A stretch of 64,000 nucleotides of DNA, from positions 2,304,001 through 2,368,000 of the forward strand of contig CM065296.1 in the NCBI GenBank assembly GCA_032871835.1, in the 5' to 3' direction. The DNA is from Dipteronia dyeriana (lineage: Eukaryota; Streptophyta; Magnoliopsida; Sapindales; Sapindaceae). The notes beneath the pieces are model-generated. The model ran no database searches and had not been told where the DNA came from. It was given only the letters and a program-made list of their open reading frames with translations. The translations under genes were made by a program, and so were the position numbers. Positions 1 to 11,488 of the stretch are shown here, one piece after another; the first letter of the stretch is position 1, and every line of letters starts with the position of its first letter.

Positions 1-429
1 AGCTCCATTACGATTGTTAAAGGCTCTCATCTACCCCAAGCGGACTTCCAAAACAATTACATCACTTGGAGACTTAAAGCTCGTTATTTTCTCAGTACTC
101 TAGTGAGAGGGGCGATGACCCCAGCGTGAGACCATTTCCCCTAGTTCGTAATAAAAAGCGTATTTTACGGAGAGCCATTCTACTATCTACATTCATAATG
201 CAGATCATCTCAAGAGATTCTGCTCGTGAAATAGCTCCTAGAGCGAGATTGGTTATCAACCGATACTACCATGCATTGTTACAACTTCGTATCAACTCGG
301 TCTGAGTTTGTATCTCCTTCGATTTCGGTATCCGTAATAGATCTCATGTGATCGCCTTAACTAGGAGAGCTAGATAGCCCTCCTAATGCCCTGGACTGAA
401 TTACTCCCTCCAGGAGGATCGCCATAGTA
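1..429. other. No gene seen
   Basis: I see no coding region, RNA gene or recognisable repeat boundary here. The sequence runs into the tandem array that follows and is probably part of the same repeat-derived block. Confidence 0.4.
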
Positions 430-1480
430 TTTCAACAGTGATCTTTTCAAGACCAGAGACTGGTCGGGGAAGCCTCCTCACTACCTCTGATGCCTCGACC
501 AGGCACCACCCCCCCTTCAAGAAGGCTCTGAGTGTAAGAGCATAGTTGCCATCCAGATCTCGAGACCAGAGATTGATCGGGGAAGCCCCCTCATCACCCT
601 TGATACCTTGGTCGGGTGACCTCCCCCAAGAAGGATCCGATTGTAAGTGCATAGTTGCCATCCGGATAAAAATACCAGGATATAGCTAGATAGCGCTCTT
701 GATGCCTTGGTCGGGCTATGACCCCCAAGAAGAATCTGAGTGTAAGAGCATAGTTGCCATCCTGATCAAAATTTCAGGATATAGCTAGATAACGCTCCTA
801 ATGCCTTGTTCGGGCTATGACCCACAAAAAGGGTCTGAGTGTAAGAGCATAGTTGCCATCCAGATCAAAATACCAGGATATAGCTAGATAGCGCTCTTGA
901 TGCCTTCGTCGGGCTACGGCCCCCAAGAAGGGTCTGAGTGTAAAAACATAGTTGCCATATGGATCAAAATATCAGGATATAGCTAGATAACGCTCCTGAT
1001 GCCTTGGTCTGAATACGACCCCCAAAAAGAATCTGAGTGTAAGAGCATAGTTGCCATCCAGATCTTGAGACCAGGAAATAGCTAGATAGCGCTCCTGATG
1101 TCTTGGTCTGGCTACGACCCCTAAGAAGGGTCTGAGTGTAAGAGCATTGTTGCCATCCAGATCTCGAGACTAGGATATAGCTAGATAACCCTCCTGATGC
1201 CTTAGACCGGATCAATCCCTCCAAGAGGAATGCCATGGTATTTCGACAATGATCGTCTCGAGACTAGGAAATAGCTAGATAGCACTCATGATGTTTTTGT
1301 TGGGATACAATGCCCAAGAGGGATCTGAGTATAAGTGCATTGTTTCCATCTGGATCCCAAGACCAGGGTAGCTAGCGTTCCAAATGCCTTGGTCGGGTGA
1401 CCTCCCCCAAGAAGGATCTGAGCGTAAGAGTATAGTTGTCTGCTAGATCACGAGACTTGAACAACCAAAAGGTCATCCTG
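430..1480. repeat. Tandem array, about 100-bp period
   Basis: A phrase close to 'gagtgtaagagcatagttgccatcc' recurs near positions 534, 636, 738, 838, 938, 1038, 1136, 1328 and 1420, giving a period of about 100 bp. Between these marks lie equally repeated phrases (an 'agaccaggatatagctagatag' type and a 'cttggtcgggctacgaccccc' type). The outer copies are the most diverged and one copy near 1240 is badly degraded. The short ORFs across the array are by-products of the repeat. Plant LTR retrotransposons of the Tat and Athila groups often carry such arrays in non-coding parts, but I cannot assign this one. Confidence 0.85.
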
Positions 1481-2764
1481 TTGCTATGGCCGGGCCAACC
1501 CTGTCAGGAAAGGTCTGGGTGGCATAGTTGCCTACCAATTCCAGGAACATAAATTTCAGGCTTTCAGATTAGCCACTAGAGCTTCATCCGAAATGATCGA
1601 GCAATACGATTTATGACCTTTCTCTTTTACCAAATTTTACACTGACTAGAGCGTCGAAAATTCCACAAAGGGAATATCTCTTCTGTGGTCCGCCGTGGCT
1701 CATTTATTTTATAGGTACGCCGAATGCACCTATGTTTTGCCTATGTATAAAGACTTGGTGAGAAAGTGGCCTTAGTTGCCTACCAGGATCTTCTTCACCA
1801 AATGTACCAAGACTCCTAAAACAGGAATGACTAGTACCCCAGTTCGCTAAGCCAAGCATTGTGAGCGATTCTTGTTACAAGTAAGAAGCGACAAGAAAAA
1901 TTCTTCATGTAGTACTAGATTCAGACTCCAACCCCAAATACTTACTGGTGTTCAAGTCAGATGAGACTTCTGTTAATAGCAAAATTTGGCTAGAGACCAA
2001 AGAAGAATTTTCCACTTCCCAGCATTCCTGTAAGGGTCCGAATTCGGGCTTATATGACGGGGTATCAAGGTCCCCGAGGTCGAGGTACCACGCGATCCTA
2101 TAAGAGCAAGGCGAGGCCGTCCAAACCATCTAAGCATTTTGCACGTGTACCGAAGCTAGGTCGACGTGAATGGACCTGAGTCCCCCGACATCAAGGTATC
2201 CCGTGACACTCTCCTAGAGCTTGCTACTATCTCTACTTTCACTAGGAGACCTTCAACGTGCAGAACTTGTCTTGCAAAGGCCCTCCTGCCTCGTCGAGGT
2301 ATAATCTCGACCTGTCCGAGCATAAAAGGAAGAAGCCCGTAAAGCCTCATCGTCACCAAAAGCGCCAAGATCCATTATAGATCCTGACATGGTTAAATAA
2401 AGTAGCAAGAGCAGTACTCGAGCGTACCTCTCCACTCTTCCAAAAGCAAGCCAATATCGCCTATTTATGGCGAACACCTTACTAAGGCTTGCCAACCAAG
2501 CTTCATTACCCCGTCGGATTCCAGCGCGATCAAATCGAGCTCTACCGAAAGCCTTGTAAGGTCGAATCACGCTCCATACAACTAGACTGGTACCTTAAGG
2601 TATCTCGCCCTTAGATCGATACCCAAGTACTGGGATACCAGCTTCGGGACCCCTTCGGGGTACGCCTCCTCCGTAAGGTAGGAAGAATAATATCAGTAAG
2701 GTACCTCGCCACCAGAATATTGAACCAGAGTTCTCCTCAAATAGAGAGGGTTGACTTTCATGAT
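1481..2764. other. Non-coding, repeat-like
   Basis: No gene can be supported. The short ORFs on both strands have no recognisable domain. The first part still resembles the preceding array (a 'catagttgcctaccaa' phrase near 1515). The rest looks like non-coding retrotransposon sequence. Confidence 0.4.
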
Positions 2765-2935
2765 TACCATTAATGAGGTCAATCGTATTAATAGAGGTAG
2801 TCATCCCTATTTAATGAGGTCAACCGTATTAATGGAGGTAGTCAACCCTATTAATGAGGTCAACAATATTAATAGAGCTAGTCAACCCAATTAATGACAT
2901 GCTCAACGCCATTAATAAGAGAATATTCAACTCTT
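2765..2935. repeat. Tandem repeat, about 40-bp period
   Basis: Four imperfect copies of a unit beginning 'ttaatgaggtcaa' and continuing into a 'tattaatagaggtagtcaa' type sequence start near 2770, 2811, 2851 and 2891. The copies degrade towards the right. The ORFs overlapping on both strands reflect the repeat and are not genes. Confidence 0.75.
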
Positions 2936-4254
2936 TAATGGCCACCATTAGTGAAAGAGTCCAAAGAGGAAACAAATATATTTTCCTCCAAGATATCCTC
3001 CACAACCGATTATTGGGGGTCAACTATAACAGAAAATCCCACCTATCAAGGAAGGAAGAGTTCGAAGAGGAAACAATCATATCTTCTCCAAGATATTAGC
3101 TACAAGCCGATCAACTACATTAAAGGAAGAATCGTATTCGATAAGGAAACGAAGACTAATTGAAGAGTTCTGGACTTGCACGCCAAGGTAGTCACCATGT
3201 ATAAATATGCTTGTAAAAGGCATATTGAGGGGTCTCCAATCAATGACAGAAGACGCTAAAATACATGCTCCAAGACAGACTCGATATTCGACATCTGAGA
3301 TCTGATAATACACGGCTTAGATCACCTATATCATTTCTAATCCCAAAAACGACCAGCCCTAGGCATGTCTACATGCTTCGTTAAAAGTTCTTTCTACATC
3401 ATCATTGTATGTGTACCCCGACCAGGAAAATATTGGTATCGGTAAGCACTCATTGTTGTAAGCTCCCCAGAACATATACGTTGTACTATTTTGACATCTT
3501 TGTAACCTCCTCGGAGCATCACATGATATGTATATATACAAGGATTGGTATTCCTCCTTCCTCTGGATACTGCTTAGGGGTTTTTCAGCATGTGATCACT
3601 CGTGATGTTTTTCCCCCCTTTGTGAGTCCACCTCCATCTACATAAGACTTGTGTTTTTTCCTATTATCTACTGTATTACGCATGTGTGTATGCGGGCTAG
3701 GTACCGACCCCATTGGTCCTAGCTCTCTAATCTTTCTTACATGAGATCGGGAAACAACAACGAAGACCTAAGAACCGAATCTAGATTCCTACCTCGCTGG
3801 ACCTAATGCTCTTATCCTCTCATCTACATGCCAAAGTCACACATCAAGATGAAGAGAAACCACCTAGACCAGTTCGAAGGGAGTCGATGAGCTCTTCCGT
3901 ATCCTCTCTATGGTTGAGCTAGATAAACCCCCCTTTTTACTTACTATTGAGGTCAGGTATTACAGGAAGAAATCGGGCTCCAGAACCAGGCTCTGGGTAC
4001 CATGACAGGCTCCGACCCCGACCGAGGAATAAGGTCCAGGATCACCCCCTTCGCACCAGCAAGGGAACCTCGAGCTCCCCAGATCTATTTCATAAGCACG
4101 AAGCCCGACGGACGGGATGACTTGTCTCCTACCTACTGTTTCATCCTCCTTTATATTCATACAAGATCACCAAGGTACCAACCCCCGCCATCACCTCTGT
4201 GGTAGTGGTCTCGAGGGTGTTAATCGAGATTTTCCACCTAGAGCGAATTTTCGG

Positions 4255-4255
<1 letters not shown>
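2936..4255 (+). repeat. LTR-like sequence, LTR-retrotransposon remnant
   Basis: No coding region is recognisable. A TATA-like motif (tataaata) lies at 3200-3207. It is followed by a segment with the look of a plant Gypsy LTR transcription-start region, and later by T-rich sequence near 3600-3660. I could not find a matching second LTR, a target duplication or exact ends, so this is only a suggestion that the block from about 2.9 to 4.2 kb is a solo or truncated LTR. Confidence 0.3.

Positions 4256-4292
<37 letters not shown>
4256..4292. repeat. (TA)n microsatellite
   Basis: An uninterrupted TA dinucleotide run of about 18 units. Confidence 0.95.
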
Positions 4293-4298
<6 letters not shown>

Positions 4299-4429
4299 TA
4301 CTTTGATATTGTTACTTTAATAATATATAAATTAAAACATTTATTCTTCAAATACATATTTTAATATTTTATTATTTAAATTTAAAATATTATCAAATTA
4401 AAAATATTATTATATCAAGTCTAATCCCA

Positions 4430-4727
4430 TGTTTCACCGAACAAAACGTAGTATTAATTTAGTCAAGTCCCATGTTTTCCAGAACATAGTATATCATTAA
4501 TTTAATCTAGTATAATCCAATCCAATCCTATCTAATCTCAGTCTTATCTCAATCTAATCCAATCCCGCGCACCAAACAGGGCCACATTGTATACATTTTA
4601 TATCATATATATGGGACTATTTGGTATTTGGGGCTGATAATCCCATTTCCTAACACGGCGTCAAGCACCAGATTGAGACTAAGATTGTCCAATCCTAGTC
4701 CAATTCGGTGCGTCAAACAGACCCTAA
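4430..4727. mobile_element. MITE-like remnants
   Basis: Two short pieces carry phrases typical of Tourist/hAT-type miniature elements: a 'gcaccaaacagggcc' end near 4569-4583, and a 'gggactatttggtattt' start near 4613 followed by 'cgtcaaacagaccc' near 4711-4724. The interiors contain runs of 'atccaatcc' and 'gagattagat'-type sequence. I cannot fix exact ends or a target duplication, so family and number of elements are uncertain. Confidence 0.45.
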
Positions 4728-4999
4728 AGGTGTAAAAAGAACCTGATTATTCTGGCCCAGCCCGATATGGTACTGTTGAGAACCAATATTTGGTTTGGGT
4801 CTAATATTTAAAAGTCCGAATTCGGAATGGATTTTTTATAAATTATTGTACGGGCTGAGTTCGATCGGAACCCAAAAATACGGTCAGAATAGTAAATTAC
4901 TTATTATTTTTTGTTTAATATTAGTTAGATTCACAAATTTGATGTTAAAAGGAAAACAATAATAATAAAAATAAAATTTGAGTTTAACATGTCTGTGAT

Positions 5000-5448
5000 T
5001 AGGGATGCACGTTGGGGGAATGATGATGGATATAGATCCCCCCATCCCCATCCCCATCCCCATCCCCACTTCCTAGACCCTTCCCCCATCCATCCCCATT
5101 TCCCCATTTTCCCATTTGGGGAAAATGAGGATGGGGATGTTTGGGGGTAGGACCCCCATCCCCATCCTCAATTCCCCATTTTTCCCGTTTTTTCCTGTTT
5201 TCTCGTATCCCCCGTTCTCTCATTTTTCTATTTCCCTATTTAACTAAAAATTATAAATTAAATTAAAAAAAAACAAACCTTTCATTACAAATAAAAAATA
5301 TCAATGCATTACAAATTCAACATAAAATATTTTAAATAATTCAAATATATATTATAATTATATTTATATACTTTTGGGGGAAATGAGGAAGTGAGGAAAT
5401 GGGGATGAGTTAGGGATATTGGGTCCCGGGGATAAATGTGCATCCCTA
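5000..5448. mobile_element. hAT-type MITE, 449 bp
   Basis: Perfect 11-bp terminal inverted repeats (tagggatgcac at 5000-5010 and its reverse complement at 5438-5448) enclose a non-coding interior rich in 'catcccc' runs. The flanks carry an 8-bp direct duplication with one mismatch: tctgtgat at 4992-4999 and tttgtgat at 5449-5456. An 8-bp duplication plus TIRs of this type is the hAT superfamily pattern. There is no transposase; the Met-Gly-rich antisense ORF comes only from the 'catcccc' repeats. The element must have been moved by a transposase encoded elsewhere. Confidence 0.85.
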
Positions 5449-5499
5449 TTTGTGATGGGCTTGTCTGATCACTTATAATTTGTAAACATATTTTTATTA

Positions 5500-6289
5500 G
5501 AGTGACGATATTTACACCCCTCAAAAACTGTATGTACACTCCAATTTAGTATATTATTTAAAATCCAACATTACCCTTGAGTAAAATTAGTTAAATGACT
5601 AAATAATTTGTAAGTACACACCAATAATTATTAATTGGTTTTATATCAATCTTTTGAAAAAAAGAGAGAAAGTTTTCTATTAATTGTTTGATATGATAAT
5701 AAAAATCTTTCTATTTTATCAAACCATAACTTATATTTTAAATACTAATTTCAATTTCATTTAAAGAATATAAATTGATTGAGTTGACCAACAATTATTT
5801 ACTGCTATAATTGAATGAAACAAAAATCAATACAATCAATAAATTTTATATCGTAAAAAAAAACAATAAACTTTCTTAGGAACATAGGAATTTAGATACA
5901 CATAGTTTTTCAGTTCGGTGGAATTGGAGAATTTTGAGTTTAAAAAAAATTAAAGAATTAAAAAAAAAGTATTAATGCAATGATAAGAACAAATTTCAAA
6001 CAATTTTTTAGTGACATCAAATGTTTTTACAAGGGTTAAAATATTTTTTTTAAACATAAATTATTTACTTGAATAAAGAGTTATAAAATAATTAAATTTT
6101 AAATAAATCTGATTAGATAACAAAATAGTGGAATGTGCTAACAAAAATATATTATAAAAAAATTAAAAAAGGGTATTCTTGATATTAAGTGGGGTTTATT
6201 TAAGAAATATATATTTTTAAAATATATTAGGGATGTAATTACAAAATAAGTGTATATACAGTTTTTAAAGGGTGTCAATATCGTCGCTC
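5500..6289. mobile_element. Non-autonomous TIR element, 790 bp, TA duplication
   Basis: The left end (gagtgacgatattt...) and the reverse complement of the right end (gagcgacgatattg...) match at 36 of 41 positions. A TA dinucleotide flanks both ends (5498-5499 and 6290-6291), which suggests a Tc1/Mariner- or Stowaway-like insertion. The interior is strongly AT-rich with no coding region. Superfamily assignment is an inference, because TA occurs often by chance in such sequence. Confidence 0.7.
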
Positions 6290-6980
6290 TATTTATTATA
6301 AACTTTGAATCAAGATATATATATAATCGGACCAAAAACTTTGATTCAACATTGCAGTAATCACCATAAAGCTACAAGGCCCGAATATGGCCCGTCCCAG
6401 CCATAATTGAAATTCGGGATAGACTTAACCCTCCGTTATGATGGACTCCAAAATTTCAGGCCGGGCCAACCGACAACCTGATCCGACCATTTTGACACCT
6501 CTGCATCACAATAGTATATTAATTGGAGTTAAATTGATTCATTTGTAAATGGCCGATTCCCCTTCAGTTATTTGAAAATACAATAATATCCCTCTATATC
6601 GTCTCTCTCATTTGAACCGTCATGAATTTGTAAGTTTATGGTGGAATTTATCAAAATTAGATGCATCTAACTGCAGTAAAGAAAATAACATTAGAAAAAA
6701 GAAGATAAATTGAATTGGTTTATTTAGTCCTCTCTCACATGATATTATAAGTTCCGTATCTAAATCTATAACGAATAAAACAAAAAACAAGTTGATACAA
6801 AACCAGTTCATTCCACTGAACCGCGTAAGATTCACAAGAAAAGTGTCGCCCAAATGTTACTTCATGTGGACGATGGACCTCGGCTTGGATATTGTAACAA
6901 AAAAACAAATCGACTCGACGAAGACTTGTTGCTTTTGATCGAGTCAAAAGTCACCGTGTGTATGTATTCTCAGTCTGAGA
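6290..6980. other. Upstream region of protease gene 1
   Basis: No gene is seen; the antisense ORFs here have no domain. From about 6324 onward the sequence matches the region upstream of the second protease gene (from about 9001), so it belongs to the duplicated unit and probably holds the promoter. A phrase near 6488-6503 resembles a hAT-type terminus. Confidence 0.6.
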
Positions 6981-6981
6981 A

Positions 6982-7000
6982 CTATATATATATATATACA
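6982..7000 (+). promoter_or_regulatory. TATA-rich core promoter, protease gene 1
   Basis: An alternating TA run lies about 105 bp upstream of the ATG at 7107. It is followed by 'cactccttctcagtgagtt', which is also present in copy 2. Conservation between copies and spacing to the start codon make this the likely core promoter. Confidence 0.55.
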
Positions 7001-7106
7001 AACACTCCTTCTCAGTGAGTTATAAGGATCATACAAGCTGATACCAAATCAACAACAATTTGCATATTGCTTTTTTTTTTTTTTTTTTCCCAATAGATTT
7101 ACGTAT

Positions 7107-8674
7107 ATGGCTGATTTCCTTCGATTCTCCGCCAGTTTTGGTTATCTTCTTTGCTTCTGTGTCCTATTTTTCTCCTTCAATTCGTACAAGTCTTGTGTTC
7201 ATGGAGCCAGAGAGTTGCCAACTCACCAGAATGTCGTCAACAAAAACAAATCACTCATGCCTGCTCCTGCATCTACTAGTACTACAGGTTAATCTAGCTT
7301 CTCAGTCTCTTATCTTTTTAGACTCTGCAACGTTACAAAATTAAAGTATTTATTTATTTTTTTCTTTTTTTCGGATCCTCCAGAGAAGCACCCTTTTTCT
7401 TATTTATGTTATATTCTCAACAATTCATGTTAATTTGTTTCAAATTTTCAGGTCTACAAATAGCTCATAGACATGGACCCAGCTTACCACTTGACCAGGA
7501 AAATCGACCTCCTACTTCTCGCGAGATTCTCCTGCAAGACAAATCCAGGGGTCGCTCTCTCTATTCCACATCCGTCTCCTGGAACTCCTCCAATGATGAT
7601 TCTGGAACAGGAGTTGAGCTTCCTCTTCAGGAAAAATTAATCGGTGCAGGAAATTTCGTTGTCAAAGTTGGTTTTGGCACACCGAAACGCGACTTGACAT
7701 TGATGTTCGATACAGGCAGTAACACGACTTGGATACAATGTCTACCATGTGAAAATTGCTATGATCAAGAAGAACCCATTTTCGATCCTTCGAAATCTTC
7801 CACTTTCTCCGATACTACCTGTAACACTCTAAGTACTTGCCTTCCCTATTCAATCACCTATAAAGACCATTCGTATAGCAATGGAAACTCTGCCCAAGAT
7901 ACTCTAACCTTATCTTCCACAGCTGTTTTCCCTGGTTTTGTCTTCGGTTGTGGTAAAAATAACAGTGACTCTTTTGGAAAAGTAGCCGGAGTTCTTGCCA
8001 TTGGTCGAGGTTCTACTTCTATACTGTCTCAGACACTTGGTAGTTTCGGACAGGAATTCTGTTATTGTCTTCCTCTCCAAGGAACCTCAACTGGGTACCT
8101 ACGATTGGGGAAAATAGCATCAGATACTTGCAAACCTGAGATTTCAACCCCAATTTTTAAGGACTCAAACTCGCCAAATAAATATTTGCTCAGGCTTGTT
8201 GGTATAACAATTGGCCAAAAGAGATTGGAAATGTCTGCTAATTCTGTTTCAGGTTCATTAACAAGCACGATAATCGACTCTGGAACACCCATCAGTCGCC
8301 TTCCAGGATCGGTGTATGCAGAATTGCGGTCTACATTTCAGGATTTAATGTCTAACTACACTATTGCTAATGTTTCATCATCACTGCTGGACACATGTTA
8401 TGATCTCTCAGGATATGATGATGATATCAACAAGATCGTACCATCAATGAAATTGCATTTCGATGGTTCTCAGGACTTGAATCTGGAGCCGTCTGCAGTT
8501 GTTTTGAAAGAAAGCGCTCGGACAGTTTGCTTGGCTTTTGCTGGAAATGAAAATTCGGATGACTTGACTATTATTGGCAGCCATCAACAACGAAATCTGA
8601 AGATATCGTATAGTTTGGGCTCATTAGGATATGGCGGAAATGTTGGATTTAGTACTGGTGGCTGCGGCAATTAA
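7107..8674 (+). CDS. Aspartic protease, nepenthesin/CND41 type (copy 1), two exons
   Basis: Exon 1 is 7107-7287, the GT-AG intron 7288-7451, and exon 2 7452-8674, giving 467 residues. The split codon joins as Gly and the frame is open throughout. Visible features: an N-terminal hydrophobic stretch typical of a signal peptide; a prosegment with HRHGP; the first catalytic motif DTGS in 'MFDTGSNTTW'; a Cys-rich nepenthesin-type insertion (CLPCENCYDQEEPIFDPSKS); the second catalytic motif DSGT in 'TIIDSGTPISRLPG'; and a GGCG C-terminus. This matches plant A1-family proteases related to tobacco CND41 and Arabidopsis At5g10770, which are generally secreted or organellar endopeptidases implicated in defence and protein turnover. 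The specific role is inferred from family only. The gene looks intact. Confidence 0.92.
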
Positions 8675-9666
8675 TGCAAGCTATTAATTCATGCTTTGAA
8701 TCTGTGTTGTTATGTACTTTGAGAGTTTGAGTTGGTTGGTTTGTGTGAGTATTACTATTACATTTTGATGATTCATTTGAAGGCATGTTTAATTGGATAC
8801 TGTAAGTGAAAAACAGAGTATCTGTGATGGATTGTTTGAGTGGATAACTGGATATATATTGCAAAAAGATCGGAAATTCGATCACATACAATTACATTGT
8901 TCTATATTAAATTCCGTTTATTGGGCTTATCTGGTGGCATATTATGATTTGTGCATATATTATTTATTATATTAAGTTTTGTTGGCATAAAGGTTTGAAG
9001 AATCGGACTAAGAACTTTGACTCATCGAAGCAGTAATCACCACTAAGCTGCAAGGCCTAAATTTGGCCCATCCCAGCCGTAAGGACATTGATATTGAGGA
9101 CAGACTTAAGTCACTTAACCCCATCAAACCCTTTTGACAGCTACAGTGATTTGCATTACAATAGTATATTAACTGTATTTAAATTGACTCATTTGTAAAT
9201 ATTTGATGACTTTATTCCCTTAGATTATTTGAAAATACAATATTCTTTTATATCCTCTTTCTCATGTTCGAACTATTATGAATTTTTAAAGTTATGACGA
9301 AATTTATAAACCATTGATTATATAAAATTAGATATAACAGCTAAAGAGAAAATAATATTAAAAAAAAGAATAGAAATTGAATCAGTTTAATTGGTCATCT
9401 CTCACCGGTCACGCCACATTACAAGTTAGAAACTTCTCCATATCTTAATTTATAACAGATAAAACAAAAAGGAAATTGATGCAAAACCAGTACACTCCAC
9501 TAACTGCGTAAGATTCACAAAAAAATGTAGCCCAAATGTTACTTCACGTGGACTTCCGCTTCAATATTGTAACGTAAAAACAAACTGACTGGATGAAGAC
9601 TTTTTGCTTTTGATCGAGTTACAACTCATAAGTCACCGTGTGTATCACGTAATCTCAGTCTGGGAA

Positions 9667-9690
9667 CTATATACTAATATACATATACAC
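9667..9690 (+). promoter_or_regulatory. TATA-rich core promoter, protease gene 2
   Basis: The segment 'ctatatactaatatacatata' lies about 95 bp upstream of the ATG at 9768 and aligns with the TA run of copy 1. It is followed by the same 'actccttctcagtgagtt' phrase. Confidence 0.5.
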
Positions 9691-9767
9691 ACACTCCTTC
9701 TCAGTGAGTTTTCAGGATCATACAAGGTGACACCAAAGCAAAAACAGTTTGCATATTACTTGCATAT

Positions 9768-11304
9768 ATGGCTGATTCGCTTCGATTCTCGGCCAGTTTT
9801 TGTTATCTTCTTTGCTTTTGTGTCCTGTTTTTCTCCTTCAATTCGTACAAGTTTTGTGTTCATGGAGCCAGAGAGTTGGCAAATCACCAGAATGTCGTCA
9901 ACAAAACCAAATCACTCATGCCTGCTACTGCATCTACTAGTACTATAGGTTAATCTAGCTACTCAGTCTCTATCCTTTTAGACTCTATAACGTTACACAA
10001 CTAAAGTTTTTTTTTTTTTTCTTGATCCTCCAGAGAAGCACCCTTTTTCTTATTTATGTTATTCTCAACAATTCATGTTAATTTGTTTCAAATTTTCAGG
10101 TCTACAAATAGCTCAGGAAAATCCACCTCCTACTTCTCGTGAGATTCTTCCCCAAGACCAGTCCAGGGGTCGCTCTCTCTCTTCCGAATACTTCTCCTGG
10201 AACTTCTTCAATGATGATTCTGGAACAGGAGCTGAGCTTCCTCTTCAGGAAAAATTAATCGGTGCAGGAAATTTCGTTGTCAAAGTTGGTTTTGGCACAC
10301 CGAAACGCGACTTGACATTGATGTTCGATACAGGCAGTAACACGACTTGGATACAATGTCTACCATGTGACAATTGCTACGATCAAGAAGAACCCATTTT
10401 CGATCCTTCGAAATCTTCCACTTTCTCCGATACTACCTTTAACACTCGTACTTGCCTTCCCTATTCAATCACCTATAACGACCAGTCGTATAGCATTGGA
10501 AACTTTGCTCAAGATACTCTAACCTTATCTTCCACAGCTGTTTTCCCTGGTTTTGTCTTCGGTTGTGGTAAAAATAACAGTGATTCAAATAAGGGTGAAA
10601 CTTTCGGAAAAGTAGCCGGAGTTCTTGCCTTTGAAAGAGGTCTTACTTCTATACTGTCTCAGATACTTGGAATTTTCGGACAGGAATTCTGTTATTGTCT
10701 TCCTCTCCAAGGAACCTCAACTGGGTACCTACGATTGGGGAAAATAGCATCAGATACTTGCAAACCTGAGATTTCAACCCCAATTTTTAAGGACTCAAAC
10801 TCGCCAAATAAATATTTGCTCAGGCTTGTTGGTATAACAATTGGCCAAAAGAGATTGGAAATGTCTGCTAATTCTGTTTCAGGTTCATTAACAAGCACGA
10901 TAATCGACTCTGGAACACCCATCAGTCGCCTTCCAGGATCGGTGTATGCAGAATTGCGGTCTACATTTCAGGATTTAATGTCTAACTACACTATTGCTAA
11001 TGTTTCATCATCACTGCTGGACACATGTTATGATCTCTCAGGATATGATGATGATATCAACAAGATCGTACCATCAATGAAATTGCATTTCGATGGTTCT
11101 CAGGACTTGAATCTGGAGCCGTCTGCAGTTGTTTTGAAAGAAAGCGCTCGGACAGTTTGCTTGGCTTTTGCTGGAAATGAAAATTCGGATGACTTGACTA
11201 TTATGGGCAGTCATCAACAACGAAATCTGATGATATCGTATAGTTTGGGTCCATTGGGATTTGGCGGAAATGTTGGATTTAGTACTGGTGGCTGTGGCAA
11301 TTAA
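9768..11304 (+). CDS. Aspartic protease, nepenthesin/CND41 type (copy 2), two exons
   Basis: Exon 1 is 9768-9948, the GT-AG intron 9949-10099, and exon 2 10100-11304, giving 461 residues. Splice sites and phase match copy 1. The signal-peptide-like N-terminus, DTGS and DSGT catalytic motifs and GGCG C-terminus are all present, so it should be an active-site-complete A1 protease. Differences from copy 1: about ten prosegment residues including HRHGP are missing after 'GLQIA'; one Cys of the nepenthesin-type insertion is Phe (DTTF for DTTC); and a short insertion adds 'NKGET' near 'GKNNSDS'. From 10,674 to 11,203 the DNA is identical to copy 1. Losing a Cys and part of the prosegment could alter folding or activation (inference). 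Confidence 0.9.
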
Positions 11305-11488
11305 TGCAAGCTAGCAACTCATGCTTTGAATCTGTGTTATTAGTATTACACTATTACGTTTAGTTGATTCATTACAAGGCATGTTTTAATTTGATCATGT
11401 AAGTGAAAAACAGATTATCTGTGTTTGAGCGGATATGTATTGTAATAAGATCGGAAACTTGATCACATAGCAATTATATTGTTCTATT

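Larger units (their letters stand above)
6324..9000 (+). repeat. Tandem segmental duplication, copy 1
   Basis: Copy 1 of a direct duplication. Homology with copy 2 begins at 'aatcggac' (6324 and 9001), runs through promoter, both exons, intron and 3' UTR, and fades after about 8906 (about 11,488 in copy 2). The offset drifts from about 2,677 to 2,630 bp because of small indels. The unit holds one complete aspartic protease gene, so the duplication produced a two-gene cluster. Confidence 0.9.
9001..11488 (+). repeat. Tandem segmental duplication, copy 2
   Basis: Copy 2 of the protease-bearing unit, directly adjacent to copy 1 with no spacer. Similarity to copy 1 is uneven: the upstream region and 5' half of the gene carry scattered substitutions and indels, whereas 530 bp of exon 2 is identical. 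Confidence 0.9.

Noticed and set aside
4884..5223. Minus-strand Met-Gly-rich ORF
   Set aside because: It comes from 'catcccc' repeats of the hAT-type MITE.
8062..8292. Minus-strand 76-residue ORF identical in both protease copies (also 10,692-10,922)
   Set aside because: Identity is explained by the identical sense exon; no independent coding signal.
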